A stretch of DNA of 64,000 nucleotides from Bacteroidales bacterium (GCA_016285175.1 JAEEQF010000002.1:28620-92619), one strand, 5' to 3'. Shown: positions 54,711-64,000, counted from the stretch's first letter. Notes: generated from the sequence alone by a model not told the origin. Translations and numbers: made by a program.

Positions 54711-55814
54711 ATGATGCGCCCGGACGATTTCTCCCGTTTGGAACTGAACCTCAAGGCCACACTGGAGAATTACAAATACTTCCGCTCCCTGCTGGAGCCC
54801 CAGACGAAACTGCTGGTTCTCGTCAAGGCCAATGCGTACGGCCATGGAGCGGTGGAATTCGGCGCCATGATGCAGCGTGCCGGGGCGGACTATCTGGCCG
54901 TGGCATACCCCGTAGAGGGCCTGGAACTGCGCCGCAACGGTATTTCCCTCCCGGTAATAGTGCTCACCGCAGGAACGGATTTCTATCCGGAAATCATTGA
55001 GACGCGCCTGGAACCCAGCATCCCCAACCTGTATTCCTTAAGGGCCTTTGCCGCCCAGCTCCGGGAACTGGGCCTAAAGGATTATCCCATCCACATCAAG
55101 CTGGACACGGGCATGCACCGCCTGGGCTTCATGACAGGGGAACTGCCGGAACTGATTGACTATCTGAATGCCACGCCGGAAGTGAAGGTGAAGTCCGTCT
55201 TCTCGCACCTCTGCGTGGCGGAAGACCCGTCCCAGGATGCTTTCACCCTGGAACAGATAGCGCTCTTCCAGCAGAATGCGCAAACACTGGCCGACGGCCT
55301 CGGCTACATGCCCATGCGCCATATCCTCAATTCGGCCGGCATCGAGCGTTTCCCCCAGTATCAGATGGACATGGTGCGCCTGGGAATCGGCATCTACGGG
55401 GTTAGCGCCGTGCCCGGAAAGAAGCTTACTCCGGTAGCGTCCCTTAAATGCAAGGTGCTGCAGGTGAAGGAATTGGGCCCCGGAGATACCGTAGGTTACG
55501 GCCGATGGGGCCGGGCCCGGGAAGGCACCGTCATAGCCACCATCCCCGTAGGTTACGCCGACGGGATAGACCGGCACCTGGGCCGGGGCGCCGCCTCTTT
55601 CTCCCTTAACGGCCAGCGGGTACCCACCATCGGCAATATCTGCATGGATATGTGCATGCTGGATGTCACAGGTGTTCCCGCGGCGGTGGGAGACACCGTC
55701 ACCGTCTTTGGGGAAGACCCTACAGTGGAGGAACTGGCCAGCATCCTGGGCACCATCCCGTACGAGATTCTCTCTTCGGTGCCCCGCCGTATAGAGCGGA
55801 TGGTTATCCGCTAG
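54711..55814 (+). CDS. alr: Alanine racemase
   Basis: A 367-residue PLP enzyme that supplies D-alanine for peptidoglycan. The PLP lysine is in VLVKANAYGHG; KLDTGMHRLGF, HILNSAGIERF, IPVGYADGIDR (catalytic Tyr) and GNICMDMCMLDVT follow in the usual order. The start is taken as the first of two adjacent ATGs at 54711, after the promoter box. The C-terminus overlaps the convergent DJ-1-like gene by 4 bp. Confidence 0.97.
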   Translation: MMRPDDFSRLELNLKATLENYKYFRSLLEPQTKLLVLVKANAYGHGAVEFGAMMQRAGADYLAVAYPVEGLELRRNGISLPVIVLTAGTDFYPEIIETRLEPSIPNLYSLRAFAAQLRELGLKDYPIHIKLDTGMHRLGFMTGELPELIDYLNATPEVKVKSVFSHLCVAEDPSQDAFTLEQIALFQQNAQTLADGLGYMPMRHILNSAGIERFPQYQMDMVRLGIGIYGVSAVPGKKLTPVASLKCKVLQVKELGPGDTVGYGRWGRAREGTVIATIPVGYADGIDRHLGRGAASFSLNGQRVPTIGNICMDMCMLDVTGVPAAVGDTVTVFGEDPTVEELASILGTIPYEILSSVPRRIERMVIR

Positions 55815-56380
55815 AGCATCAGCCCGCCTTTCACTTTTTCCGCGGCTTCGTCACCCTTCAGATAGCGGAGGATGGCCAGGCCGAAATTCACGGCGTGTCC
55901 CGCGCCGCGGCCGGTGATGATGCGGCCGTCCGTGACGGTGCTTTCCGGCGTGTATACGGCTCCCTTGGCGATGAGCGGGTCCTGGAAGCCTTCAAAGCAG
56001 GTGAATCGCTTCCCTTCCAGACCGTCCAGCTGGGACAGTACCAGGCCCGGGGCGGCGCAGATGGCCGCCACGGCGCCGCCGTCGGCATAATGCCGCTTCA
56101 TCAGGTCCATCAGCTCCTTGTCCTCGGCCAGGTTCTTTGAGCCCGGCATGCCGCCCGGGAAGATCATCAGGTCCTTTCCGCCTGTGCCCTCCTCTTCCGG
56201 TTCAAAGTCCGAGCGGGAGGTATCGGCAAAGACGGTAACCCCGTGGGAACTCTCTGCCGTATAATCGTCTGCGATGGAGACGGTCTGGACGGGGATGCCG
56301 CCGCGGATGAGGACATCGCGGGTGCCCAGGGCTTCCATGTCCTCGAAGCCGTCGGCCAGAAAAATAACTACGCCTTTCAT
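55811..56380 (-). CDS. DJ-1/PfpI family protein
   Basis: A 189-residue flavodoxin-like protein. The nucleophile elbow Cys is in AAICAAPGLVL and the Glu near the N-terminus is in LADGFEDMEALG, both landmarks of the DJ-1/ThiJ/PfpI group. Roles range from glyoxalase or deglycase to chaperone; the exact one is unknown. It lies 2 bp after tadA in the same direction, and its end overlaps the alr end by 4 bp. Confidence 0.93.
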   Translation of the reverse strand: MKGVVIFLADGFEDMEALGTRDVLIRGGIPVQTVSIADDYTAESSHGVTVFADTSRSDFEPEEEGTGGKDLMIFPGGMPGSKNLAEDKELMDLMKRHYADGGAVAAICAAPGLVLSQLDGLEGKRFTCFEGFQDPLIAKGAVYTPESTVTDGRIITGRGAGHAVNFGLAILRYLKGDEAAEKVKGGLML

Positions 56381-56382
56381 AT

Positions 56383-56817
56383 CTATCGTTTGTTTTTAAA
56401 GAATTCCAGCATCAGGTTGGAACAGTCCTCGCCCAGCACGCCGGCAGTCACTTCCGTGCGCGGATGGAGGAGGGAAGGGGAGAAGAGCGAATAACCCCGC
56501 CGGGGGTCCGGGGCGCCGTATACGATCCGGCCCATCTGGGACCAGGCCAGAGCGCCGGCGCACATGGGACAGGGCTCCACCGTTACGTACAAGGTGCAGT
56601 CGCTGAGGTACTTCCCGCCCATGGCCTCCGTGGCGGAAGTGATGGCTATCATCTCCGCATGGGCGGTGGTGTCGTGCAGCCTTTCGGTCATATTGTGCCC
56701 CCGGCCGATGACCCTTCCCTTCCACACCACCACGGCCCCGATGGGGATCTCTCCCTCGGCTGCGGAAGCCCGGGCTTCCAGCAGCGCCTCGCGCATGAAT
56801 TTTTCGTCTTGTTCCAT
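56383..56817 (-). CDS. tadA: tRNA adenosine(34) deaminase
   Basis: A 144-residue deaminase. The zinc ligands and proton shuttle are His53 and Glu55 in TAHAEM and Cys83/Cys86 in EPCPMCAGAL. It converts A34 of tRNA-Arg to inosine. Conserved IVYGAPDPRRGYSLF is typical. The start is 5 nt after its promoter box. It is first in a two-gene unit with the DJ-1 gene. Confidence 0.95.
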   Translation of the reverse strand: MEQDEKFMREALLEARASAAEGEIPIGAVVVWKGRVIGRGHNMTERLHDTTAHAEMIAITSATEAMGGKYLSDCTLYVTVEPCPMCAGALAWSQMGRIVYGAPDPRRGYSLFSPSLLHPRTEVTAGVLGEDCSNLMLEFFKNKR

Positions 56818-56822
56818 GGTTG

Positions 56823-56830
56823 CAAAGATA
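56823..56830 (-). promoter_or_regulatory. -7 promoter box of tadA (leaderless)
   Basis: TATCTTTG on the minus strand ends 5 nt before the tadA ATG. Confidence 0.6.
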
Positions 56831-56851
56831 GGAAAATCGTTTAAGATTTCG

Positions 56852-56859
56852 TACCTTTG
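56852..56859 (+). promoter_or_regulatory. -7 promoter box of engB
   Basis: TACCTTTG ends 24 nt before the engB ATG and is divergent from the tadA promoter. Confidence 0.65.
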
Positions 56860-56883
56860 TGTGCAGAAACCCTAAGGAAGGTT

Positions 56884-57480
56884 ATGAAGGTTACAAAGGC
56901 CGTTTTTGCAGGCAGCAGCACGCGGGTGGGGCAGAAGCCCCAGCTGCGTTTGCCGGAGTTTGCCTTTATCGGCCGGAGTAATGTGGGAAAGAGCTCCCTC
57001 ATCAACATGCTCACCGGAAACGGCAAGCTGGCAAAAACTTCTCAAACCCCCGGTAAAACCCAGCTGGTGAACCACTTCCTAATCAACGACAAGTGGTATC
57101 TGGTGGATCTTCCCGGCTATGGCTATGCCAAGCTGCCGGACAAGGACCGGGCCCGGCTCCGCCACATCATCTGGGATTATATCAACCACTCGGAAGAGCT
57201 GGTGATGCTCATGGTGCTCATAGACAGCCGCCATCCCATGCAGGAGGTGGACCTGCGTTTCATCTCGGAGCTGGGGGAGAAGGGCATCCCCTTCGGCCTC
57301 ATCTTCACCAAGGCCGACAAGCAGGGGACGTCGGCCCTGCAGAACCAGGTGGATGAGAACAAGGAGCGCCTGCTGGTGGACTGGGAGGAGCTTCCGCCCT
57401 GCTTCGTGTCCTCCTCTGTTACCGGAATGGGAAAGGAGGAAATACTGGATTATATTGGATCTATACTCTCTAACTTATGA
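56884..57480 (+). CDS. engB: Ribosome biogenesis GTPase EngB/YsxC
   Basis: A 198-residue GTPase: G1 GRSNVGKSSLIN, G3 DLPGYGYAKL and G4 TKAD. The N-terminal AVFAGSSTRVGQKPQLRLPEFAFIG is characteristic of the YihA/EngB group, which helps assemble the large ribosomal subunit. The start is the ATG at 56884. Its stop overlaps the prs start by 4 bp. Confidence 0.96.
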   Translation: MKVTKAVFAGSSTRVGQKPQLRLPEFAFIGRSNVGKSSLINMLTGNGKLAKTSQTPGKTQLVNHFLINDKWYLVDLPGYGYAKLPDKDRARLRHIIWDYINHSEELVMLMVLIDSRHPMQEVDLRFISELGEKGIPFGLIFTKADKQGTSALQNQVDENKERLLVDWEELPPCFVSSSVTGMGKEEILDYIGSILSNL

Positions 57481-58472
57481 TAAATGATGTCCATAAGCAC
57501 CGCCTGGCGGTGTTTTCCTGCGAGGCAAGCCGTTATTTTGCCGAAAAGGTCGTAGAGGCCATGAACCGCATGAAAGGCCCGGAGGATCCGGACGTGGTCC
57601 TGGGCGGCCTGGATTGTTCCCGTTTCAGCGACGGCGAATTCCAGCCGTCTTTCTCGGAGAGTGTCCGCGGCGCCACCTGTTTCATCATCCAGTCCACGTT
57701 CCCGCCCACGGACAATCTCATGGAGCTCCTGCTCACCATCGATGCGGCCAAGCGGGCTTCGTCCAACAAGGTGATAGCCGTTATCCCGTACTATGGTTGG
57801 GCCCGTCAGGACCGCAAGGACAAACCGCGTGTGTCCATCGGCGCCAAGCTGGTGGCCAACATGCTCAAGGTGGCCGGTACGGACGCCCTCATGACCTGTG
57901 ACCTTCATGCCGACCAGATCCAGGGCTTCTTCGATTTCCCGGTGAACCACCTCTATGCCAGCTACGACTTCCTGTTCATCCTCAAGAAGCTCCAGAAGCA
58001 GTTCAAGGACACCCTCACGCTGGCGGCTCCGGACATGGGCGGCGCCAAGCGCGTGAACGCCTATGCCAAGCACCTGCATACGCCGGTGGTCATCTGCCAC
58101 AAGACCCGCGCCAGGGCCAACGTGGTGGAGAAGATCGTGCCCATCGGCGAAGTGGAAGGGCGGGACATCGTCATCATCGACGACATCATCGATACGGCAG
58201 GCACCCTCACGGAAGCCGCCAACGTACTCCTTAGCCGCGGCGCCCGCAGCGTCCGGGCCTTCGCCACCCATCCGGTGCTTTCCGGCCCGGCCTACGAGCG
58301 CATAGACAAGAGCGCCCTGTCGGAGGTCTATGTTACGGACACCATTCCGCTGGATCCTTCCAAGAAGGAGCTCCAGGGCAAATTCCGCGTGGTCTCCATG
58401 GCGGAAACCTTCGCCCGCATGATGCTCCGCGTGTACAATTACCAACCTATCTCTTCGGAATTCCCGCTATAG
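57477..58472 (+). CDS. prs: Ribose-phosphate pyrophosphokinase family protein
   Basis: A 331-residue PRPP synthetase-type protein. The PRPP-binding loop is VIIDDIIDTAGTL and the ATP-side motifs PYYGWARQDRKD and TCDLHADQIQGFFD are present. It makes PRPP for nucleotide and amino acid synthesis. The N-terminus is slightly longer than in E. coli Prs. It is coupled to engB by the overlap ATGA. Confidence 0.95.
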   Translation: MINDVHKHRLAVFSCEASRYFAEKVVEAMNRMKGPEDPDVVLGGLDCSRFSDGEFQPSFSESVRGATCFIIQSTFPPTDNLMELLLTIDAAKRASSNKVIAVIPYYGWARQDRKDKPRVSIGAKLVANMLKVAGTDALMTCDLHADQIQGFFDFPVNHLYASYDFLFILKKLQKQFKDTLTLAAPDMGGAKRVNAYAKHLHTPVVICHKTRARANVVEKIVPIGEVEGRDIVIIDDIIDTAGTLTEAANVLLSRGARSVRAFATHPVLSGPAYERIDKSALSEVYVTDTIPLDPSKKELQGKFRVVSMAETFARMMLRVYNYQPISSEFPL

Positions 58473-58473
58473 G

Positions 58474-58719
58474 ATGAAAACCTTCCTTGCCGCCATCATT
58501 TTCGTGGGCCTGGCCGTTATCCTGCTGGGCGTGAACATCTTCTTTTTCCGCCGGCCTTTCCCCGACGGGGAGATATCTACCAATCCGGAGATGCAGAAAC
58601 GGGGGATCAAGTGTGCCAAACAGGAGGAACTGGAAATGCTCGCCGCCCGGAAGAAGGGGAAGGGAACTTGCAGCGGCATTGAATCGGAGGCCTGTGCCAC
58701 CTGTTCCTTACGGAAATGA
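58474..58719 (+). CDS. Small membrane protein with Cys-rich tail
   Basis: An 81-residue protein with one N-terminal membrane helix (about residues 3-24) and a hydrophilic tail holding four Cys (IKCAK, GTCSG, EACATCSLRK). The CATC pair could form a disulfide or bind metal. The family is not recognised. It begins 1 bp after prs and its stop is followed at 1 bp by the DAG-kinase gene, so it is part of the same operon. Confidence 0.8.
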   Translation: MKTFLAAIIFVGLAVILLGVNIFFFRRPFPDGEISTNPEMQKRGIKCAKQEELEMLAARKKGKGTCSGIESEACATCSLRK

Positions 58720-58720
58720 T

Positions 58721-59611
58721 ATGCCCCGCAAGATCAGCTTCATAGTCAATCCCATTTCAGGGCTGAACGACAAATCCCAGGTGCTCTCGGCTATCGGGAA
58801 GCACCTGGATTTTTCCATTTATCAGCCGGAGGTGCTGTTCACCTCCAGGCCCATGGAAGCGGAAGACCTGGCCCGGGAATGCCGGGGGGAAGTGGTAGTG
58901 GCGGTGGGCGGAGACGGTACCGTGAACGAGGTGGCCCGGGGGCTGGTGGGAACCTGCAAAACCCTGGGCATCGTCCCCTGCGGGAGCGGAGACGGCCTGG
59001 CCCTCCATCTGGGGATAAGCCGCTCGCCGGAGCAGGCCATCCGTACCATCAACCAGGGTGAAGCGGTGTCCATCGATGTGGCCCGGATGAACGGGGAACC
59101 CTTCTTCTGCACCGCCGGCTTCGGCCTGGACGCCCGGGTGAGCATGGAATTCGCCCGTTCCACCCGGCGGGGACTTCCGCGCTATATCTCCCTGGCCTGG
59201 GAGGAATGGAAGCAGCATTCGCTGGCCGATTACCGCATCTCATCGGCCAAGGGGGAACTCTGGGCCGGGAAAGCGGTGTTCGTGACCGTGGCCAATGCCA
59301 ACCAGTGGGGCAATCAGGCCCGCATCGCCCCCATGGCCTCTTTGCGGGACGGCCTGCTGGATGTGGTGGTGGTGAATCCTTTCTCCACGCTGGAGATTCC
59401 GGACCTGGCCACCCGGCTGATGACAGGCCGCGCTCCCACCAGCAAGCATTTCCTGCATTTCAGCGGCTCGCAGTTCCACATCAGCCGCAATGGATCCGGG
59501 GCCGTGCATTATGACGGAAGCCCCTTTGACGCGGGAACGGAATTCGACCTGGAAGTACAGCCCGGAATCCTGCGGGTCATCGTACCGCATTCCAAGGCCG
59601 GTCACATTTAG
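58721..59611 (+). CDS. Diacylglycerol kinase family lipid kinase
   Basis: A 296-residue protein of the DAGK catalytic family (YegS-like). The nucleotide-binding signature is VAVGGDGTVNEVARGL followed by GIVPCGSGDGLALHLGI, and FCTAGFGLDARVS plus DGLLDVVVV in the second domain. It probably phosphorylates a membrane lipid. The start is the ATG at 58721. Next comes the phosphoethanolamine-transferase-like gene, 6 bp away. Confidence 0.93.
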   Translation: MPRKISFIVNPISGLNDKSQVLSAIGKHLDFSIYQPEVLFTSRPMEAEDLARECRGEVVVAVGGDGTVNEVARGLVGTCKTLGIVPCGSGDGLALHLGISRSPEQAIRTINQGEAVSIDVARMNGEPFFCTAGFGLDARVSMEFARSTRRGLPRYISLAWEEWKQHSLADYRISSAKGELWAGKAVFVTVANANQWGNQARIAPMASLRDGLLDVVVVNPFSTLEIPDLATRLMTGRAPTSKHFLHFSGSQFHISRNGSGAVHYDGSPFDAGTEFDLEVQPGILRVIVPHSKAGHI

Positions 59612-59617
59612 ACTTTT

Positions 59618-61138
59618 ATGTTTTTCAAGAAAAAAATCAAGTTATCCACATACAGTTTCGCCCTGAGCCTTTTCACGCTGGTGGCCTTTCATGTCCCTTT
59701 CTTCATGCGTATGGGGAATCATCTGGAAGGCGGTTTCAACAGCGTGATGCTGGTGACGATGGCCGTCCTGGTGATGCTGGGCCTGGATTTCCTCTTTTAT
59801 TACCTGCTGGCCTGGCTGGGCCGTTTCGTGGGGAAATGCATCATCGCGCTCACTTTCCTGGCCGATGCCGTCATGCTCATCGGTGTAGTCAATTATGACG
59901 TCCTGGTTACGGACGAAATTATGGGCTGCGTGCTCAAAACCCGCTATGCAGAGGTGTCGGGCTTCCTCTCCTGGGGGGTGGTGCCCTATATGCTGTTCTT
60001 CGGGGTCCTCCCCTGCATCTATGTCTTTGCCCGGAAGGTGGAATACGGCTCCTGGAAGCGTATGCTGGGAAGCGTGGGCATTTCGCTGGGCGTGATCCTG
60101 GCGGCCGTTTTCGGCAATATGAAGAACTGGCCGTGGATAGACCGCAATTCCACGGAACTGGGTAGCGTCATCATGCCCTGGTCTTATATTGTCAATACCG
60201 TCCGCTTCTATCAGGGGGAACGCCAGAGAAACCGGAAGGAGATCCTGCTGCCGGATGCCACGTCCGTGTCGGACAGCCGGGATATCTGCGTGCTGTTCAT
60301 CGCCGAATCGGCCCGTCGGGACCGCTTCTCCCTGCTGGGTTATGAGCGGGAGACCAACCGCTACACCGCAGCCGACAGCGTAAAGGCCTATAATGCCCTT
60401 TCGTCGGCCACTTATACCACCGCCGGGGTAAAGGCCATCCTGGAGCCGGTGGACGATCCCGAGCTGTACGAAATCCTTCCCAACTACCTGCAGCGGGCCG
60501 GGGTGGATGTGTGGTGGAGGACCAGCAACTGGGGAGAGCCGCCGGTGCATACGGCCAACTATTACACCTTTTCCCAGTTAAAGCAGCGTTACCCCCAGGC
60601 CGATTCCCGCTACGACGGCCTCCTGCTGGAAGGCCTCCGGGAGGACATCGCAGGCAGCGACAGCACCAAGGTATTCGTGGTTATCCATGCCTACACCAGT
60701 CACGGCCCTTCTTACAATACCAACTATCCGCCTGAGTTCGAGGTGTTTAAGCCTGTCGCCAACACCGTGGAGATGTCCAAGGTCACCCAGGAGGAACTGG
60801 ACAACGCCTACGACAATACCATCGTCTATACGGACTGGCTCCTGCATCAGGTGATAGAATTGTTCAGGAGTTTCCCGGACCGCCGCTGCTGCCTGCTCTT
60901 CATCTCGGACCATGGGGAATCCCTGGGCGAGAACAATATCTACATGCACGGCATTCCGCTTTCCATGGCCCCCCGGGAGCAGCGGGAGATCCCCATGCTG
61001 GTGTGGTCGTCGGACAAATCCTTGCAGTATAAGGACCTGCCCGAGGTAGGCCAGCACCATGTCTTTCACAGCATCCTTCGTTTCTTCGGCATAGAAAGTC
61101 CCGCCTTTAACGAAGAAATGTGTATCTTTGCACCATAA
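59618..61138 (+). CDS. Phosphoethanolamine transferase-like (sulfatase fold) membrane protein
   Basis: A 506-residue protein with about five N-terminal membrane helices (about residues 10-165) and a periplasmic sulfatase-type domain. Motifs match the EptA/MCR group: [20 protein letters not shown], a Thr/Ser-rich segment [10 protein letters not shown] where the catalytic Thr would lie, and [16 protein letters not shown]. Family members transfer phosphoethanolamine from phosphatidylethanolamine to lipid A or other glycans. The acceptor here is unknown. The last codons overlap the promoter of der. Confidence 0.88.
   Translation: MFFKKKIKLSTYSFALSLFTLVAFHVPFFMRMGNHLEGGFNSVMLVTMAVLVMLGLDFLFYYLLAWLGRFVGKCIIALTFLADAVMLIGVVNYDVLVTDEIMGCVLKTRYAEVSGFLSWGVVPYMLFFGVLPCIYVFARKVEYGSWKRMLGSVGISLGVILAAVFGNMKNWPWIDRNSTELGSVIMPWSYIVNTVRFYQGERQRNRKEILLPDATSVSDSRDICVLFIAESARRDRFSLLGYERETNRYTAADSVKAYNALSSATYTTAGVKAILEPVDDPELYEILPNYLQRAGVDVWWRTSNWGEPPVHTANYYTFSQLKQRYPQADSRYDGLLLEGLREDIAGSDSTKVFVVIHAYTSHGPSYNTNYPPEFEVFKPVANTVEMSKVTQEELDNAYDNTIVYTDWLLHQVIELFRSFPDRRCCLLFISDHGESLGENNIYMHGIPLSMAPREQREIPMLVWSSDKSLQYKDLPEVGQHHVFHSILRFFGIESPAFNEEMCIFAP
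61123..61130 (+). promoter_or_regulatory. -7 promoter box of der inside the upstream coding sequence
   Basis: TATCTTTG lies in the final codons (CIFAP) of the transferase gene and 21 nt before the der ATG. Confidence 0.65.
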
Positions 61139-61151
61139 AAATGTAATTGTT

Positions 61152-62459
61152 ATGGCCCTTGTAGCGATAGTCGGGAGACCGAACGTAGGAAAAAGCACCC
61201 TTTTCAACCGCCTGGTGGGCATGCGCCAGGCCATTGTGGACGAAACTGCCGGCGTAACCCGGGACCGGCATTACGGCAAGTGCGAATGGAACGGCCGGGA
61301 GTTCTCCGTGGTGGATACAGGCGGTTACACCTCCAACAGCGACGACGTTTTTGAAGACGCCATCCGCCGCCAGGTGGTCATCGCCATAGAGGAGGCCGAT
61401 GTAATCCTCTTCATGTGCGAAGCCGCCACCGGCATCACGGACTATGACGCGGAGATCGCGGACCTGCTGCGTCGCAGCAGGAAACCCGTGGTGCTCTGCG
61501 TGAACAAAGTGGACAGCGGGGAGAAGATGTACGACGCCTTCGACTTCTACGGGCTGGGCCTGGGAGAAGTGTGGAGCATATCGGCCGCCAACGGCAGCGG
61601 CACCGGAGACCTCCTGGACGAGATTCTCAAGGTGCTGCCGGAAGACGACAAGGCCGATGACGACCATGCGGAGCTGCCGCATATCGCCATCGTGGGCCGT
61701 CCCAACGTGGGAAAGAGTTCCCTTACCAACGCCCTGCTGGGGGAGGAACGCAATATCGTAACGCCGGTAGCCGGCACCACGCGGGATTCCATCTCCACCT
61801 ATTACAACAAATTCGGCCACGAGTTCATGATCGTGGATACCGCCGGCATGCGCAGGCGGGCCAAGGTGACGGAGGACCTGGAGTTTTACTCCGTGCTGCG
61901 CGCCATGCGCACCATCGAGCATTCGGACGTCTGTATCCTCATGATAGACGCCACCCTGGGCATGGAGGCGCAGGACATGAACATCTTCAACATCATCCAG
62001 AAGAACCGGAAAGGCTGCGTGATAGTGGTGAACAAATGGGACCTCTTTGAGAAGGAGGCCAACACCATGCGGGACTATACGGAGGCGCTCAAGGCCCGTC
62101 TGGCCCCGTTCAACGACATCCCGGTCATCTTCACTTCCGTCATTAACAAGCAGCGCATCCTGGACGTGCTGGACGCTGCCGCGCATGTGGCGGAGAATAT
62201 GTCCCGGAAGATCCCCACATCGGCCCTCAACGACGCCATGCTCCCGGAAATTGAGAATTATCCGCCGCCTGCATGGAAGGGTAAGTATATCAAAATCAAG
62301 TATGTAACCCAGCTCCCCACCCGCACCCCGCAGTTTGCCTTCTTCTGCAACCTGCCTCAGTGGGTGAAAGATCCCTACAAGCGTTTCCTGGAGAACAAGC
62401 TCCGCGAACACTTCGACTTCGAGGGCTGCCCCATCCAGGTGTATACCCGGGCAAAATAA
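61152..62459 (+). CDS. der: GTPase Der (EngA)
   Basis: A 435-residue protein with two tandem GTPase domains ([12 protein letters not shown] and [13 protein letters not shown]4 NKVD and NKWD) and a C-terminal KH-like domain ([23 protein letters not shown]). It is required for assembly of the 50S subunit. The start is the ATG at 61152. It is followed after 12 bp by a lipoprotein gene. Confidence 0.97.
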   Translation: MALVAIVGRPNVGKSTLFNRLVGMRQAIVDETAGVTRDRHYGKCEWNGREFSVVDTGGYTSNSDDVFEDAIRRQVVIAIEEADVILFMCEAATGITDYDAEIADLLRRSRKPVVLCVNKVDSGEKMYDAFDFYGLGLGEVWSISAANGSGTGDLLDEILKVLPEDDKADDDHAELPHIAIVGRPNVGKSSLTNALLGEERNIVTPVAGTTRDSISTYYNKFGHEFMIVDTAGMRRRAKVTEDLEFYSVLRAMRTIEHSDVCILMIDATLGMEAQDMNIFNIIQKNRKGCVIVVNKWDLFEKEANTMRDYTEALKARLAPFNDIPVIFTSVINKQRILDVLDAAAHVAENMSRKIPTSALNDAMLPEIENYPPPAWKGKYIKIKYVTQLPTRTPQFAFFCNLPQWVKDPYKRFLENKLREHFDFEGCPIQVYTRAK

Positions 62460-62471
62460 CAGTAAATCAAT

Positions 62472-63617
62472 ATGAATAGAACATATAAAAGACTGCTTCG
62501 GCTTACCCCCCTGCTTGTGCTCCTGCTGGCGGCGGGATGCAACAAGTCCCGGAGCATCTATGATTTGGAAAAAGGCGTGGACCCCGAGGTCACCTTGTTC
62601 GGGAAAAGCCTGGTGGTGCCGGTGGGCAGCGCCGGCCCTTTCACCCTGGAACTGGCAAAGGAGCCGCTGGGCGGTTTCCTGACCGATCTGGGTTTGCCGG
62701 AAGGAACCCTTTCTGCCGATGAGAACGGCCTGGTGCTGTTTTCCATGAAGGAAGAGGTCTTTTCGGAAAACCTGTACAAACTGGCCCTGTCGATGGAAGA
62801 CAACCAGGAACCTTACCTTTGGGAGCCGTATTTGGGTTCCAACTCGCCCCTGCTGAGTGTCCTGCTGTCGTACCTGTCCATCCATACGCATAATCAGCGG
62901 ATAGACCTGTTTGCTTCGTCCTCCATGCGGGACGCAATCCCCGTCCGGGGCTCACTGGAGCTGATGTGCCTGGATGAGGAATACGAGACCTGTTTCACGG
63001 ACGCGATGGATTTGGACGTAAAGCTTCCCTCTTATGGCAGTGAACAGCTGCTGGGCAGCTTCCAATTGCCGGAATCCCTTACGGATGCTATCCCGTATGT
63101 CTCCTTCCCGGAACTGACGGTCACCCTGCCTGCCCGTTTCCGCCGTCGCATCGTCGAAGACGGGACCTTCTATGTCCAGCTGCAGTACGGGACGAACGTT
63201 TCGTTGGGTGAGGGCTTTTCCATACCCCTTCCGGATATCTCCATCCCGGTGAACCTGCCTCTGGGTGGAATCGGCTTCAACCATGCCGAAATCAAGCTGG
63301 AGCTGGAGAGCACCCTCCCCCTCCGGCTTACGATAGAAAAGCTTTCCGTTCCCGACAACGAGAATCTGTCCATATCGGCCGATGGTGTCCTGGAAGGAGG
63401 CTCCGAGTCCTCTCCCGTCACCTCCGGTCTCACGCTGCATATCCAGTCGCTGGACGGTGAGCCTATCCCCGACATCAACACCCTGGTGCTGAGCGGAGAA
63501 CTCGCTGCGGCTCCCGGCATGGAGGATATCCCCCTTTCGTTCAACCAAGGCTTTTACCTTAAGCACTCCAGCATCAAGGTAGTGGGCGGCATAAACCTTT
63601 TCGGCCATGAAGACTAG
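62472..63617 (+). CDS. Lipoprotein of unknown function
   Basis: A 381-residue lipoprotein (signal MNRTYKRLLRLTPLLVLLLAAGC). The remainder is beta-strand-rich, with segments such as DLDVKLPSYGSEQLLGSFQLP and PLPDISIPVNLPLGGIGFNHAEIKL. I recognise no family. It overlaps the start of the next gene by 11 bp; the next gene is an outer-membrane beta-barrel candidate, so the two are probably one surface-exposed pair. Confidence 0.75.
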   Translation: MNRTYKRLLRLTPLLVLLLAAGCNKSRSIYDLEKGVDPEVTLFGKSLVVPVGSAGPFTLELAKEPLGGFLTDLGLPEGTLSADENGLVLFSMKEEVFSENLYKLALSMEDNQEPYLWEPYLGSNSPLLSVLLSYLSIHTHNQRIDLFASSSMRDAIPVRGSLELMCLDEEYETCFTDAMDLDVKLPSYGSEQLLGSFQLPESLTDAIPYVSFPELTVTLPARFRRRIVEDGTFYVQLQYGTNVSLGEGFSIPLPDISIPVNLPLGGIGFNHAEIKLELESTLPLRLTIEKLSVPDNENLSISADGVLEGGSESSPVTSGLTLHIQSLDGEPIPDINTLVLSGELAAAPGMEDIPLSFNQGFYLKHSSIKVVGGINLFGHED

Positions 63618-64000
63618 GACTATCTTTACCATACTTGCCCTGGCGGCCGCCTTGCCGCTGGGCGCCCAGTCTTTCCAGGAAAGCCTTTTCCTCAACAATT
63701 ACCGGCTGGGTTTCCGCTATAATCCGGCGCTGCAATCCTCCACCGATTTCCTTTCCGTGGGCGAGTACAGCGGCCTGTCCATGAACAATGTAGGTGCCAC
63801 CGCGTTCCTGTATGAACGGGAAGGAAAACTGGTGAGCGCCTTCCATCCCTTGGTATACAGCCAAACCTTCCTCTCCGCCCTTAAAGATATCAATGCCACC
63901 CAGAGCTACCTGAATTATAGCCTGTTCACCTATGGCTTCCATTCGGAGAACGCCTTCCATACCGTGGAGCTGGGGGTGCGGGGCATGTCTTCGCTGGCCT
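63607..64000 (+). CDS. Outer-membrane protein, DUF5723-like, 3' end cut by the window
   Basis: The frame begins at the ATG at 63607 and runs off the edge after 131 residues. It has a signal peptide (MKTRTIFTILALAAALPLGA) and a segment NNYRLGFRYNPALQSSTDFL that resembles the N-terminus of DUF5723 outer-membrane proteins. This assignment is from recollection of the family. The start overlaps the lipoprotein gene by 11 bp. Confidence 0.7.
   Translation, partial: MKTRTIFTILALAAALPLGAQSFQESLFLNNYRLGFRYNPALQSSTDFLSVGEYSGLSMNNVGATAFLYEREGKLVSAFHPLVYSQTFLSALKDINATQSYLNYSLFTYGFHSENAFHTVELGVRGMSSLA

Noticed and set aside
59618-61138. Acquired colistin-resistance (mcr) gene
   Set aside because: The fold is the same, but it sits in a housekeeping operon with no mobile element, and the catalytic-region sequence differs from MCR proteins.

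Overview
The window is chromosomal DNA from a GC-rich member of the order Bacteroidales (Bacteroidota), probably gut-associated. The evidence is a SusC/SusD polysaccharide utilization locus with a hybrid two-component regulator, BACON-domain lipoproteins, Bacteroidota promoters with TAnnTTTG -7 boxes before many genes, a near absence of Shine-Dalgarno sites except before rpsU and rpmA, and a typical Bacteroidota set of housekeeping genes. The genus cannot be settled from the sequence alone.

Region 1 (1-19801) is a carbohydrate locus. A cut GH3 enzyme (minus) and a CE1-like esterase (plus) diverge at the left edge. From 12631 down to 2461 a minus-strand operon reads susC, susD, a surface lipoprotein with an internal duplication, a lipoprotein esterase, a GH3 glycosidase and a second secreted esterase, ending at a strong hairpin. 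A 1267-residue hybrid two-component sensor/regulator (12837-16640) is transcribed divergently from susC, and a GH2 beta-galactosidase-type enzyme (minus) faces it across a 29-bp perfect inverted repeat. Three esterases with GH3 and GH2 enzymes suggest an acylated (feruloylated or acetylated) plant hemicellulose as substrate; this is inference.

Region 2 (19868-28343) is a plus-strand run: an unknown membrane-anchored protein, acyl-CoA synthetase, dCMP deaminase, a C-terminal processing protease, dnaX and lptB. A perfect sigma-54 promoter sequence after lptB, followed closely by a terminator, looks like a small RNA gene. Facing it is rpsU with an unusually strong Shine-Dalgarno, then a secreted M6 protease and a BACON lipoprotein (minus).

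Region 3 (32583-42365) holds an operon of an EF-hand membrane protein, an AAA-type ATPase and a sirtuin, then rplU-rpmA-serS-ruvC and a large outer-membrane beta-barrel protein with glycine/methionine-rich tracts.

Region 4 (42457-50901) has rluD and a PASTA protein (minus), lnt (plus), RNase G, a 29-residue basic protein and HU (minus), and lon (plus). Region 5 (50983-64000) is mostly compact plus-strand housekeeping operons: ung-coaD-thioredoxin protein, a small RHH-like protein, tRNA-Gln, alr, engB-prs-small membrane protein-DAG kinase-pEtN transferase-like, der, a lipoprotein and a cut outer-membrane protein. A YugP-type protease, a DJ-1 protein and tadA lie on the minus strand.

The most unusual signals are: a palindromic repeat sharing a 30-bp core that sits in frame inside both dnaX (two copies) and lnt; a strongly over-represented 7-mer (GGCCGAT/ATCGGCC) that is nearly missing from the SusCD locus; the candidate sigma-54 small RNA; start codons placed 4-6 nt after promoter boxes (leaderless mRNAs); and dispersed CATTCTGAGCGAAGCGAAG repeats that form operon junctions and supply a start codon.
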